A DNA stretch of 64,000 nucleotides from Mrakia gelida (GCA_024345305.1 BRON01000002.1:62001-126000); one strand, 5' to 3'. Shown: positions 35,019 to 47,683, numbered from the stretch's first letter. The notes: generated from the sequence alone by a model not told the origin. A program made the numbers and translations.

Positions 35019-35148
35019 GGGCAACGAAAACGCGGGATGGTTTGGGGTTTAGGTCGGGCAGGAGCTGGTAGCGTATGGTGTTCGTTCACGATTCTTTCGA
35101 CGACGCGACGTGAAAGTTAACTCGAGCGTTCATTCGCATCCTCCCTCC

Positions 35149-38090
35149 TCACTCCCTGAAAAGCAAATACGGTCTCTCCTTCGCCACCTTCAGTACCGCC
35201 TCTGCGAAGTACGAGTTCGCCCACGAGAACCAGGCTGCGAGCGAGAAGAAAAGGAAATCAAGTCAGCTCGAGGTCGTCGCGTTCGAAAGACGAAGGGGAA
35301 AGTAAGACGAACGACGCGTGTACTTCTCGACGGAGTGGATGTTGATCTGCGAAGAGGAAGGAAAGCAGCTTAGCTGGGTCGTTTCGAGAGAGGGAGAAGG
35401 AGGAGGGAAGAGCTCACCGATTCATGAACGAGACCAAGACCCGTCGTCGAGTTCCTGTTCGTCGATCAAAGGGAAAGATACAGGTCAGTCGCGACCTTCG
35501 TGAGTCGAGAAAGAACTTAGAGGGAGACGACTCACTTGATCCACTCCAGATGATTCAATATCTCCTCGTCGTCGGTGGAGGTGATAATGTACGAGACCAG
35601 GCTCATGGGCCACGGGTGCAGGAGTCCTTCTTCGTGAGGACCACCGATTCCGAAGAAGGCTTCGCCCTTCGAGAAGCTGGTGAGAGCGAGAAGTGAAGAA
35701 AGAACCGTCAGCTCGACCTCGTCACGAAAGAGCGAGAGATAGCATACAACGTACTAGGGGTTCCCATCCTGGCTCATGAGCATCTTGCGAGTGTTCTGGT
35801 AGACGGGATCAGAGGAGTCTGTGATGAAATGGAGAAAGGACGCGTCAGGAGGAGGTCGTCGCGTCTCGCTTTCTCTTCTCAAGGACTCACCCAGGAAGCC
35901 GAGGTAGGGAAGCGAGAGGAGCGAGGGAACGTTCGCATCGTCCATCTGAGAGTCCATCAAGAGGAAAAGGTCAGCGAAAGAGCGACGACTCCGCAAACCG
36001 GAGGGACGACTCACGAAAACTCTTCCTCCGAAACCATCGACCTCGTACGCGAAGACCTTCCCCCAGCCCTTCCTATCCTCGACTCCCCACTCCCAGATAG
36101 CCTTCTCGACCCTATCAGCTACCTCCCGAGCCTCCTTGACGAGATCAGGTCTCAGAGCCTGCTCCTCGAGAACCCTCGCGAGTCCTTTGAGTCTGCCGAG
36201 ATCGCAACGAAAAGAACGGCGTCAGTCGAGGAAACGAAGCGAGACGACTGGAGAGGACTCACTCAACCACGAGCAAGGCGTTGACGGGGATGTTGTAAGG
36301 GAAGATGACGGGGTCGTCGGAAGCTGGAAGGAAGGACGCGACCGAGGGAGGTCAGCTCGAACGCGCGAGGAAGAAAGAACGAACGAAGAGGATCGATGAA
36401 CTCACGTCTGAACGAGGTCTTGACGAGGCCAGTCTCCTTCGCAGGATGTCCGAGTCCTTGGTTTGGGATCGGCACCTTCGGCTGGTAGAGGTGGAAAGCG
36501 TAGGAGTTTCGAAGGTGACCAGAGGGCGAGAGAGTCGATTCGGTTTGGTTTTGGATCAGTTCGAAGATGGTGTCGATGGTGGAGAGGTCTGAAGATCGAG
36601 AAGAAAGCGGGGAGGAGAGTCAGAGTTTCTGAAGTAGGCTCGTCGCTGGTGGGTGTATCTCGAGCGAGAGCCTCTCATGGGCAGATGAAGTAATCTCGAC
36701 GCGTCCAAACTCACAAGCCGGGGTCAAATAGGAAGTGTCCCCCGTAGCCTCGTAGAACTGCCTCGACAGCTTCAAGAATCCTCCAATCGAGTCGAGCTCG
36801 TACTGTAAAACCCCGAACCAGATCCATCAGCCAAGCTCACGCATCTCAAAGCTCGAACGAAGACAAACTCTCACCTTGCACTCGAACACGGTCTGATTAT
36901 CGAGCTTGAAAGGGTGCGAAACTCCCTGGGACCACTCGTTGATCGTGGGAGCGAGTCCCGAGACTGAGGGAGGTTGGAAAGCACCACAGTAGGGGTACTC
37001 GCCGAGGTACTGAGCTTGAAGAGCCTGTGATGAAAAGGGACAGCTGGAGTGAGTCGACGAAGGAGGATTGGAAGGGAGGCGGACGAACAATAGCTCCTCG
37101 AATGAGAATAGCGAGTTTCGGGTCCTTGGGTGCTAGGGACTGGTAGATGGCAAGTTCTGATCCGAGAAGCGGGAAAGCGTGGTGAGCTCGACGGAGAGAG
37201 AAGACGCGTGAAGGAGGGACCAAGGGAGGAGCTCACGATTGCAGGAGTCTCTGCTCGAAGCAAGATCAGCATTTCAGGTCAGTCCCGAGCTCTCTTCCGT
37301 AGAAGGGTTATGTGCGTACCTGATCCACATAGCAGTAATATCCCCCTGTCAAACCCAAACCCCAAACGCAGAACTCGTCAGCTTCTGCTTCAGCCCATCT
37401 CCTCCCCTCCCCTTCTTCCCACTCACCGTAACAACAAACGTCAGATCCTCATTACTCCACTTGATCGTCGTATCTTTTCCTCCCATCCATGCAAACAATT
37501 GAAGTCAGCTCTCGTTCTTCCCCCCCTCAACCAACCTGGAGCTCGGGCTCACCCAAAGTGGACGTCAGTGAATTCTCGAAAAGCATGGCCAGATCAGGAT
37601 CTTTCATCCTGCTCGTGTAGTCCTCGACCAGCTCTTCGACGGCGGGAGAGGTGAAGGTCCTATTGACGCCCCCAAAAACGAGTGAGCTTGGGCGAAGCGA
37701 AGCGAGGGAAGGAAGTGGGATGGGTCGAGCTCACCGACATCTCTCCTCAGGCCTCATGCTCGGAAGTCCCAGCTTTCCTTCACTCCTCCCCCCATCCTTG
37801 GGCGCACTCTTCGAGAACTCGTAGAAGTCCGGACAGGCCTCCAGCCCTACCTCACCATTCGGCGTGAAAGGCGAGTAGGGAAGCAAGGACGAAAGGTAAG
37901 CGAACGTCGAAGGTGAGTTCGCCCAGGAGGAAGTCGAGCTCGAGTTGGAATTGAAGGAAGCGAAGGCGATTGAAGCTAGGATGGGGAGGAAGAGGAGGGG
38001 TCGGAAGGCTTTTGTGGGAGAGGGGGGAGAAGGGGGTGGGGGGGATGGGGCGGAGGATCTGGTGGAGCGGTTTTTGGTTCGGGGAGGCAT
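35149..38090 (-). CDS. GH125 exo-alpha-1,6-mannosidase
   Basis: Glycoside hydrolase family 125 (formerly DUF1237), metal-independent, cleaves terminal alpha-1,6-mannose. A basic cytosolic head (MPPRTKNRS) with Ser/Pro repeats is followed by a hydrophobic segment (RPLLFLPILASIAFASF, about residues 29-46), so it is a type II membrane or secreted protein of the secretory pathway. Family blocks: LAMLFENSLTSTLDTT, FVVTGDITAMWIRDSTNQLLPYL (most conserved), HPFKLDNQTVFECKYELDS (substrate-binding), SFRPSDD, YEVDGFGGRVFMDDANVPSLLSLPYLG and the end WFSWANSYFAEAV. About a dozen introns. Donors at the last introns include GTTCGT. Likely trims N- or O-mannan; the physiological target is not deducible. Confidence 0.9.
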
Positions 38091-38398
38091 GGTGGATGGT
38101 GAGAGGGGAGGAAGGGGAAGAGTGAGATGAAGAGAGGTCGGAGGGATGGGCCGAGAGTTTCGCCGAGGCGGTCGATATTATTTATTGATTTTTCGGGAGA
38201 CGATGTTGAAGAGAGGCCGTTATCTGTAGGGGGAGGTGGATAGCTGAAAAAAATGAGTTTCATGGGAGGGAGAGGGAAAAAGGACGCGTCGCAGGAATCG
38301 AAGCTCGCGCGCGTCTTTCCGCTCCTTTCTCGTCTTTCCTTTGAGACTAGGCCGAGATAGGATAGCACACATAAGATCAACTACAGCTAGTTGTACCT
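38091..38398. promoter_or_regulatory. Promoter of GH125 gene; 3' flank of CDC73
   Basis: 308 bp. An AT-rich patch (GATATTATTTATTGATTTTT, about 38170-38190) stands out against the GC-rich surroundings 80-100 bp upstream of the GH125 ATG and may serve as a TATA-type element. Confidence 0.45.
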
Positions 38399-40835
38399 CT
38401 ACCTCGTAGGTGCCGGCCCGGAAGCTCTGAACCCATCCAGCGCTCTCCAGAACTGAGCGACGAGAGCTCGATCCATGTGTCGTTTCGAGGGGTCGATCTG
38501 GTAGAACGAACGCGAGGAGAGGGTCAGCGTGAGGTTACGAGAGGGACATTTCGGGTCGGGGATTGCGCGAGAGAGAGGGAGCGAGGGTGATTTGGGAGTG
38601 AAGGGGAGGGAGAAGGAGGAGGGTCGAAGGGAAGGAGGGAGAGATCTCGCGATTGACCTGCAGAGCCGACACGTTCCAGTCCTTGATAGCAGCAGCGGGA
38701 GCGATGTTGGACCAGTGGAAGTAGACTCCTTTAACTGTTTCGTTTGACCAACCAAAGACGAAAGGTCAGCGAGCGAGTGAAGAGAGCAGGAGACGACGAA
38801 ACGAACCATGGTGGAACAGCTGCTTCGGATCGCTCCACTTGTACTGAGCGAACTGCCACGATTGACCCGTTGTCAGGACGCAGGCGACTCGAGACCTGAA
38901 AAGAGAGGCGAGGCGAGAAGAGCGTCAGGGCTGGGGAGAGAAGGAGGGGAAGACGAATGGATGGCGCGACTCACCAAATCTCATCGGCACCACTCGACTT
39001 CTCGAGCTTCCTCAGCCCGTCCACACCGTCGATGATGACGTATCGAACGGTCTTTTGGTCGTCTGGATAACGACGAGCGAAGTAAGAGGAAGGGAAAGGT
39101 CAGCGGGTTTGTTCGCCAGACGCGTCTCTGCTCGGTTTTCTTTTTCGCAAGAAGAAGGATCAGTCGACTCACCTCGTCCAGCAACGATCGTCTTCCTGAT
39201 TACGACCTGCACGTCATCCGCCTTGTTGATACCCTCCAGAGCCATCCGTTCTCGAGCGTCTTTTGAGGACTCGAAGCTGGGTTGCGGCGAAGGGAAGTGA
39301 GATCGAACGCGAGGTCAGGCGGACGAAGCGACGAGGAAGAAGAGTCGAGGAGATGGCGAGAACGTACATTCCCTCCTCGAAGAACTTCTTGGCGTTCCAG
39401 ATGGTGATGAGCGAGGTTGGGGAGGAGGAGATGACGATGATTGGGGTGGTATTTCCTGAGAGGAAGAGAGGACGGGAGGCGAGACGTCAGCTTCGTTCGA
39501 GGCAGGACCCCAGCGTTCCGACCGATGAGAAGGGTATGGTAAGAGTACGTACTAGGCTTCTTAGCTCCCAGCGATTGACCTGGTCGTGGACAAAGCAAAG
39601 AACGAAGGACGACGTGGTGAGCTCGACGATTGCCTGCCCTCTTCCTCACCTCGCCTCTCTCCCTTCCCAGCCCATCTACATCGACGACGGACTCACCAGA
39701 TCCCTCTCCACCACTACTCGAAGCCGCAAGCTGACTCTTCGACCCTCCTGACCCTCCAGCTGCGTTGACGGCCTCCCTGAACGCCTTGAGCTTCTCTCCG
39801 AACAGACTCTTGCGGATGTACGAGTAGTCCTTCTTCCCCGAAGCGGCTGCGTCCTTCGACGAGGCGGTGGAGGCGGTGAGGGTGAGGGTAGATGAACGAA
39901 GGGGAGTTTGACGGTTGATGAGGAGGATCTCGAGAGCTTGGATCTGAGGGAGGAAGGAGGGACGAGAAGGGAGGTGAGCTTCGACGTGGGAAGCAGGGAC
40001 AGCGAGGAGAAGAGACGCGTTGGAGGTGGTTGAATTGGCTTGAGGCTCACCTTGTGGACCTTTTCAACATCAGTCTTGTCGACGACGTACTTGCGCTTTG
40101 TGGGCTGATGGGAGGGGAGGTTGGAACTTGAGGAGGAGGCAGGGAGGGCGGAGGAGGAAGGGCCAGCTGTTTCTGGGAGGGCTGCTGAGCTGGAGGAGGC
40201 GTCGATGGAGGTGGAAGAGGTGGAAGGGACAGGGTCGACTGTAGACGCGAGTGACCAACAAGGCGGGTGAGCTCGAGGAGCAGAGAAGGATAGGAGCGAG
40301 ACGGAGGGAGGGAGAAGGGAAGGAGATGCGAGCTCACCTGATTCTGGTCCTTCTCCACCCAACCAATCGATGATGAACTTCCTTTTCTCTAACGGCACGA
40401 AGGGCACACCATTCGCTCGAGCTTCCTTGAGATACTCTCCAACTCCAGCTGCTCGAGTTTGCCAGACGACGACGAGGATCGAGAGGGGGATCAGGGAAGG
40501 GTGCGTCGAAGGAGTAACGCTGGAGGAGACAGAGCCAGAACGAGAGAGAGGAGAGAAGCGAGAGTCAGTGCATGTAGTAGAAGCGCGAGAGCTCTACCGG
40601 AAGGCTCGATGACTCGTCGTATAAGCTCAGGATGTATGGATGGGAGCTGTGGGAGAGAGGGCGAGGAAGGAAAGTGAACTCACGCCTCTGTCGTCTTTGG
40701 GAAGGTCTCCTCCTTCCCTAGATGGATGTTGGTCGCTGTTGATAAGGTTGATACTGTTGCTCCTGAAGCTTCTGTGTAGGTTACTGGTGTTTGTGAAGGG
40801 ATGGATCTCCTGAACTGGATAGAAGGCGAAGACAT
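38399..40835 (-). CDS. CDC73: Cdc73 / parafibromin, Paf1 complex subunit
   Basis: Component of the Paf1 complex, which travels with RNA polymerase II and supports histone modification and 3'-end processing. The N-terminal region (TPVTYTEASGATVSTLSTAT..FPKTTEAS) and KRKFIIDWLGG match the parafibromin N-domain. The C-terminal Ras-like domain is clear: TPIIVISSSPTSLITIWNAKKFFEEG, KTVRYVIIDGVDGLRKL, WSRVACVLTTGQSWQFAQYKW, VKGVYFHWSNIAPA..WNVSALQIDPSKRHMDRAL. A Ser-rich linker joins the two parts. Starts MSSPSIQFRRS, but a short unseen 5' exon is possible because the family usually begins with a helix ahead of this. About nine introns. Its ATG lies 89 bp from that of the METTL25-like gene on the other strand. 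Confidence 0.9.
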
Positions 40836-40924
40836 GGTCGTTGAGGTCACTTCGAAAGTCGACCTCGCTTTCCTCCTTCCCTTCGCGCTTCAAGCGGCCA
40901 TCTCGATTCGCACAGATTTTTCGG
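40836..40924. promoter_or_regulatory. 89-bp divergent promoter gap, CDC73 / METTL25-like
   Basis: Only 89 bp separate the two start codons. Any promoter elements and 5'UTRs must overlap, or transcription must start within the opposite gene. Confidence 0.6.
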
Positions 40925-42834
40925 ATGGACTTTTCAAGCGGAGGATCGGCTCACGAGATCGACATCTCCCTCCCTGCTCATTATGGACCCCTGTCATCTC
41001 TTTCTTCGATCTCCAGTTACCTCTCGAGCGTGTCCTCCCTCCTCGCCTGTCCCTTCGCTCGAGCTCTCGTTTTCAACCACCTCAACGACGTAGCAGCAGA
41101 CACCTCGGGTCGCTTCCCTCCTGGAATCGAAGAGTTATGGGATTGGGCCGCGTCTGTCGGAGAAGGACTGGATGGCGAGGAGCTTGAAGGGAAGAGGGAG
41201 GAGATTTTGAAGGAGCTCTGCACGAACGAGCTCGACATCGACTCGAAGGTCAGCTCCTCCTCCTTCCCGTCCTGGCCCCTGCTCGAGCTGACTCGCTTTG
41301 ATCCATCTACAGGCTCCTCGTGTCCTCCTTGATCTCCTCACCTCCCTCTCAACGCTCACCCTCCCTCGTCAACCTCCGAAAGACTCCCTCCCAACGACTC
41401 CCGCCGAACTCAAAGCTCAACGAAAACACCATCAGGACATCAAGCAGTCCCCCAAGAAGATCCACGAAGTCGCTAGGCTCTCAGCTGAGATAGGAAAGAT
41501 CGTCAGCGAGACTGGAACGACTCGGATAGTCGATGTGGGAGCCGGTCAAGTGGGTTTCTTCGCTTCAGCCCTCGTCGTTCTCGCCCGTCGCTTGCAGGAC
41601 TTGACCCCGCCCCTCTATCTCATTCCCAGGGCTACCTCTCCCGCTCCCTCTCCAATCCGCCCTGGAACCTCGACGTTCTGGCTCTCGACGGAGCCGACTC
41701 TCAAACAGCAGGAGCTCAGCAGATCCTGACCAAGACGCAACCTCTACCCGCATCGTCGACTTCTCTCGCCCCCGACTCTCCCATGTCACCACCATCCACC
41801 CGATCCGGCTCCCTCATCCATCTAACAACCCACATCTCCTCACCGACCTCCCTCATCTCCTCCATCTCCTCCTGGGTCGACTCAACTTCGCCTCCGCTCG
41901 ACGCGTCTCACTCCTCTTCACCCTCCGAGCCTCAACCGATTCTCCTCACAGGCCTCCACGCATGCGGTTCCCTCACCCTCGCAATCCTCCAAACCTTCAT
42001 TCTCCTCCAACAACCAACCCAACCCACCTTCCAACCCTCCCCACCCCTCTCCTGGCACCCCACCTCCCTCGCCCTCGTAGGCTGCTGCTACAACCTCCTC
42101 ACTCCACCCCATACCTCTCCAACCACAACCCGCATCAGCCCTCTCGCTCGCTCTCTCATCCCCGAGGATCTCCTTCAGCCAGACCATCTTCAGCTTGCAG
42201 CTCAGGATCCGTCGACCTGGCTCGATAGCGCACGCATTTGGCGCGGGGAGAGCAGAGTGGGTGTGAGGAAGATGGTTTGGCGAGCGCTTGTTGGACGGGA
42301 GTTGACGAGGAAGGGATGGGTGAATGGAGGTGAGGGTGGGAGGATAGGGAAAGTTGGAGCGAGGGTTTGGAAGGGTGAAGGGGATTGGGAGGCGTACAGA
42401 GGGGAGGTCGGGAGGAGGACGGGGGTTGAGTTGGGTGGTGGGGAGGATGAGGAGGGAGAGAGGAAGAGGTTGGAGTTGGAGTTCCAGCTGGGGATGCTGC
42501 ATGTTGTGAGGTGTTTGCTTGGGTGAGTGAGAAGACGACGACGCGTCTCGTTGCTCGTTTCACGTTGTCTCGTCGTGCGTTTCTCGTTCGCGACGCTGAC
42601 TCTGGCCTTTCCTTTCCTTTCTTCACCCTCTCTTTCTTTCTACTGTTTGTCATCCACAGACCCGCAATCGAAACCCTCCTCCTCCTCGACCGGTTCCTCC
42701 TCCTGGTCCTCACCCTCCCTCCCTCTCCTCGCTTCAAGATTGCGCTCAAACCAATCTTCGATCAGTCTACGGGATCGTTGAGGAACATGGCTTTGATTGT
42801 AACGCCCGCAAGCACCAACTCCCAAACCAACTAG
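40925..42834 (+). CDS. METTL25/RRNAD1-like methyltransferase-domain protein
   Basis: Four exons (40925-41248, 41313-41549, 41630-42522, 42660-42834) encode 542 residues. IHEVARLSAEIG precedes the Rossmann motif I VDVGAGQGYLSRSL, split exactly by an intron after GAGQ. The second family signature, LLTGLHACGSLTLAIL followed by LALVGCCYNLLTP, is the hallmark of the METTL25/RRNAD1 group (GLHACGD...VGCCY). The C-terminal third (RLELEFQLGMLHVVRCLLGPAIETLLLLDRF) also matches. The N-terminus (FNHLNDVAADTSGRFP) contains the short DAWHVDFF-like region in altered form. The cellular substrate of this fungal branch is unknown. The start at 40925 is the first ATG; the frame is open further upstream but without another ATG. 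Confidence 0.85.
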
Positions 42835-42915
42835 ATCTAAGTCTCCAACGCAACCAAACGAAACCCATCCCAACCCGAACTCAACCCAGCCAACGAACTC
42901 TCGACGAGTCTTCCC

Positions 42916-44438
42916 TTATCTCCCACCACCCCCAAACGGAAACCTCGTCACCACCCCTCCGCTCCTCATCCTCATCTCCCTCACTACCCACTGGGACTCC
43001 TTCCTCATCTGCGCGCCGAACTCGCCTTCCAGTTCGTCGAGGAGGGTTGAAGGGATGGAGGGGATCCGAGGGAAGTCGGTCGTCGTCGTCGTCGTCGGCT
43101 CGTTGATGGGTTTGGGAGAGGGTCCGGTCGGAGTTTGTGATGGCGCGGGAGTAGAAGAGTCGTTGGTGGATGTGGGAGGAGTGGGTTTGGCCGGTTCCAG
43201 TAGAGCCCAAGCGATGGACGTGTGGAACAGGGGAGTTTCGTAGTACGGTGGGAGGTGGAGGGAGGTGAGGAGGGTGTTGAGGGAGGTGGTTAGGTTTTGG
43301 AGCTGTACGCAAGTCGACCAGATATGGGGGTTAGTTTGGTTTGTTCTCGAAGCAAAAGGAGCGCGAAGAGAGAGAGGGAGAGAGCGCGACGAGGGAGATG
43401 GGCGAGACGCGCGCGATGCGGAGTTCAACTCACCTCCGGATACCCAGCTCCCACGTTCACACTCAGGAACGTGCGTGTCAGATCGTCGTTGTTGAATGTC
43501 GTCAAAGTCGACAAAGAGAGCGAGAACCTGCACGAGAAGCGACGAAAGAACGAAGCGCGACGCTCGATCAGCCCTCGCGCCTTCCCCCTCCCCCCTCTCT
43601 CCTCGTCCCTGCCTACGCAGATTGTGGACTCACCTCTCCACCTCCCTCCCCAGATCCTTCAACAGCACCTCCAACTCCTTCCTCTGCCCCAACCTCAGAT
43701 ACAGGGGCCTCGAAATCGAAACATGCAGCTCAAGTTCCTCCGTCTCCTCGCCTTTCCGTCTCGCCTGCTCCTCCTTTCCAGCGAGATCGTTTTCCGGCGG
43801 AGGGTCGACGAGGGAGTGGAGCGGTGGGATAGAGGAGCGAGCGCAGGAGACGAGGGAGCGGAGGGTGGGTGGGATGGGGACTGGTGAGAGCGAAGCGAAA
43901 GCAACAAATCAGCTTGAGGGCGAGGGAGCGAGGGCGAGGGGTGGATGAATGAGAGACGAACAAGCGAGATAGACATGGGTCGGGTAGTCTCCTTGAACCT
44001 TTGGACGGGAAAGAGTCCGCCCTTGGTAGTGAGAGGGGTTGGGGGTATCCTCTGTAGAGAAGGAACCGAGGGGAAGGGCGTCAGAGGGGCGAAGGAGGGA
44101 AAGGAAGGAGGAAAGTGTCGAGCTCACCTGGAGGAATGAAGGCTGAGCTTAGGGAGGGAAGCTTCCGTCTGAGAGAAGCCCCGAGAGTGAAGACAGATCA
44201 CAGGAGAGTCAGTTCAGGAGACGAGGCGGTCTCGGGCTTGCCTTGTGAAAGGCAAGAGGGAAGCAAAGAAGGAAAGAAGGGGAAAACGTCGAGCTCAACA
44301 TTTCCTTCCCTCCCTCCCTTTCCCTTCTTCGACCCAAACTCACTTCTTCTTCGGAGGTTCCTCTTCGACGACGACCTTCGCTATGGGCTCCTCTGTGTCT
44401 GAGGTATCCGAGGAGGACGAGTAATTGAGGTTGAGCAT
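42916..44438 (-). CDS. USB1: Usb1: U6 snRNA 3'-phosphodiesterase
   Basis: Trims the oligo-U tail of U6 snRNA and leaves a terminal phosphate, protecting U6 from decay. 2H phosphoesterase superfamily. The two catalytic HxS motifs are HVSISRPLYL and HTSIAWALLE. The N-terminus is acidic/Ser-rich (MLNLNYSSSSDTSDTEE), then HYQGRTLSRPKVQGDYPTHVYL, which matches the family start. Between the motifs is ELQNLTTSLNTLLTSLHLPPYYE, also typical. A Thr/Pro-rich insert (PAPSQTPTGPSPKP...TTTTTTDFP) sits after the second motif, in place of the shorter loop of other fungi. Ends GGGGR at TAA 42916. Four or five introns. Convergent with the METTL25-like gene (81 bp between stops). Confidence 0.9.
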
Positions 44439-44887
44439 GGTTGAGTGAGCTCGTCGTTGAGAGGGAGGAGGGCGGAGGAGTTGCTCGAAAGTCGAGAGCC
44501 GTCGCCCGTCGCTCTGCTGAGCCTCGCAGGAGGACGCGTCCGGAAAGTTTTTGTGATTTTTCTTGGATGGATCAAGAGCTGACTTGGAATTCCAGAGGTT
44601 CTTGTCGCTTTTTTGGCGGTGCCCGAGGGATTTTGTGGCGCAGAAAAAGATCAAGGTCGAACCGACGAGGAAGACGAGACCTCGTGAAGTCGCTTAGGGC
44701 TCGTGAAGTCGACGAAAGGCGTTTGAGTCGAGATTTGGTGCCTTCCAATGTTTAGATCCGAGAGATTTAGTCACTCGAGAAACTGATCAGCCCTTTCGAA
44801 AGTGGACGAGCTCATTTCCCAGTCGAGGACGCGTCGAAGAAGAACCACATCGCGATCGAACGAAGCAAGAAAACGACGAAGCCGAGC
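44439..44887. promoter_or_regulatory. USB1 promoter and 3' flank of BRCT gene
   Basis: 449 bp. Holds the USB1 promoter; two copies of GACGCGTC (44533 and 44828) fall here. No coding sequence supported. Confidence 0.5.
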
Positions 44888-47683
44888 TACCACAAGTCTG
44901 CACAGCTGGAGCACTTGCAGTCCTTCTTCTTCTCTTCACACTGATGAGCCCAAGAAGAGAGACGGGAAAGGCGTCAGCTCCAATCTGAGAGAACGAAAAC
45001 TCGTTCGAAGTGATGACGGACTCACCTTTTCGTGCAGCTCCCATCGAGTCTCCAACTGCGATAGAGAAGGCAGCGAGAGTCTGTCAGTTGCAAAGCCGAG
45101 AAGGAAAGGGAGAGGTGGGGGGCGACGTCCTCACCTCCGACAAGTGATCCGAGTAGTTGAAAGGGATTCGAGCAGGAGAGAAGACGAGGGACGCGAAGTC
45201 CTTTGGGAGCTTCTTGGGAGCGAAGAACTCGTGTTTGGGGCTTCGGAAGGATTTGGTGGTTAGGTTGTAGATGTTTTTGATGTCGTAGTAGAGGAAAGAG
45301 TCCTCGAGGAACTGTAGAAACGAGGAGAGGTCGGCTGTTCCGTCTCGCGCCCGTGAGACGACGAAGAGGACTCGGTTGCGCACCTCGGGCAGGAGGATTC
45401 GCTTCGAGAGGTCGAGTAGAGGCCTGATCTTGTCGCTGCGGAACAAAAACGAAGGGGTTTGCTAGGTCAGGCATTGATCTTGGGATTCGGAAACGCGTCG
45501 AAAGAGGGAAACAGGGTGAGGACTGACTCGTCGAAGAGAGTCCTGCAAGGCGCAATGAGGATGCCATCGTTGTAGATCTGAGATCCGGAGGACAGAGGGC
45601 TGTACATAAACGAAGAGAAAGAAAAAAACAGTCAGCTCCGGGCGTAAGAGGCGAGAGGGATGAAAACTACACTCACAAACGACCAGTCATGATGAAGAAG
45701 AGAGACGAGAGGTACTGGCGGTATTCGGAGGGGTAGATTTTGCTGATGAAGATTTGAACATTGTTTTCGGCCAGGGTGTGGGTGTGATCTGCGGGAAGAG
45801 GGTAGTAGAGCAGGTTCTGCACGAGAGGGAGAACAGCGCGAAGATCGTGAGCCGACGCGTCTCCAACCCACCTCCGCCTGACTCCCGCGACTTGACTCAC
45901 TGTTCTCGGGTTGACTGGGTTCTCCGTGTTGGCTCTGATGTTGGCCATGAGATGTTGAAGCGTTCCCATGATGATCTCGGGGTGTCGAAGTCCCTGAGGA
46001 GAGAAGGAAAAAGAGAGATGTCAGGTTCGAGCTCGAGTTTCCAAAGAGACGACGATGTACTCACGTAGAGATAAGCAGCTCCCGATCTGAGACTCGTAAC
46101 CACCCAGTCACACAGCGGAAGACTCGAGACGACCTCGCCACCCATTCGGGAAACGACGGAGGAGAGAGCATGGACGAGTTGGAGATGCTGCGACGCGTCG
46201 AAGTCGAAGAAGAGACGTCGACCTTCTAGGCAAGCTCGAAGCTCAGGCTCGGGAAGAGAGGGTGGTTTCTCGAAGACCATCTGCACAGGAGTGGCGAGAG
46301 ATGAAATCGCGGAGGAGAAGAAGGCAGGGAGGCTTCCTCCGAACTGTCGAAGCGAGGTCTCGAAGCAAGGGGAGTCGCTGTCGAGGATGAAGAGGGAGGT
46401 CGGGAGAAGGAACCCGCACTCGGCCGATGAGGTGATCCTACGAAGCGGCGAGGTGTGACGGCAGTGTCAGCGACAGCGGCCTTCGAGGGGAAAGGGGAAA
46501 GGAGCAACTCACCAAGAAGGATGGACGGCGACTGCGTCGGCAGCGAGACTTCGATGCCCTTCGAGGTAGATCTTGGTCGTCTCCTGCCGCAAAGAGGTCA
46601 AACGTTAGACGAGGCTTGTAATCTTGCCATCTGGACTCACGTATGAGGGCTGAGGAGCAACGTAGTGAGTGATGCTGGCGTCGGGAGCAACGCCGAGCTC
46701 GTGGCTGGATCGAGGGCGAAACGACGAGACGAGGAAGGAAGAGCTCAGTCTATCGGGGGGGTTGGCATGTAGAAGGAGCATGGAAAGAGGCATACACGAC
46801 TTGACCTCCGAAGAGCTCGACCAAATCCTGCAGCTCAGTTTTGTACTGGGCGGAAGAAGAAAGCGAAGGTAATCAGCGTCGCGCACTCGGATCTTGTTGA
46901 CGGACGACCGCCACGCGAGCAGAAGGAAGCGCTAACCTTTCCAACGTCATCCTGTAAGTAGAGGATCATTCCGTCGAACAAGGAGGTCGTCTGAGCCGGT
47001 GCAAGAGAACTGGAGAAGAGGTAGGGTGAGGAAGGGAGAAAGGATGTGAGAGGGATGGAGCTGTTCGAGAAAACGAGCTCGAGAGAACAAGAGGGCAGCT
47101 CCTTACCACGAGATACTCGGAATCTCGATGGTGTGCCAGTATCTGTGGCTCTGTAGATGTGGAAGATCCCTGGTCAGCCTCCTTCGAGCTCACAAAGAGA
47201 CGGGGCGAGAGGAAGAGGGGACTCACGGAGTCGAGCTTTCTCGATCTGGCGCTGGAGTTGACTGTGATCGTGTAGACCTAGAGGAGACGAGCGTGAAATC
47301 AGCGATCTGATTGGGAGAGGGGTGAACTACAGGACGAAAGAGACGTCGAGGCTGCTCACGTTTCGTTGATGACCTCGCCTCGTCTGACCTGCAGAGTACT
47401 TGATCTCAGGCTGGTACGACTGAGGAACGGATCCGTAGTAGTCTGGATATCGTTTGTGAGTGACAAATGAGGTGTCCTCCAAGACCTTGAGGGGAGAAGG
47501 GGGTGAAAGAGCGAGCTGGGAAGCGATGCGTTGAGCGACGGAAGGGAAGAGGTCGAGAGATGGACCTCGGAAGAGAACGGCTGAGGAAGTGGGTTTCGAG
47601 GGAGAATCTTCTTCGGGCTGCTTGGAGGAGTGAAAAGTGGAGGCAGGGGCAGGCTGGCAAGACGCTTGGGGAGAAGAAGACAT
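44888..47683 (-). CDS. Multi-BRCT protein, possibly Rtt107/Brc1-like
   Basis: About ten exons. After a Ser/Pro-rich N-terminus with SYQPEIKYSAG, BRCT-type segments follow: LFDGMILYLQDDVGKYKTELQDLVELFGGQVV with HYVAPQP; CLEGRRLFFDFDASQHLQLVHALSSVVSRMGGEVV with CDWVVTS; and VNLLYYPLPADH before NNVQIFISKIYPSEYRQYL. This last linker-plus-BRCT start is like that of fungal Rtt107/Brc1/PTIP proteins, which read phosphorylated H2A at stalled replication forks. The C-terminal part (KIRPLLDLSKRILLPEVRNR, then KKLPKDFASLVFSPARIPFNY) matches nothing I know. The protein ends in a Cys-rich tail (CEEKKKDCKCSSCADLW). Identity as the Rtt107 orthologue is tentative; DNA repair or checkpoint adaptor is the safer reading. 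Confidence 0.7.
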
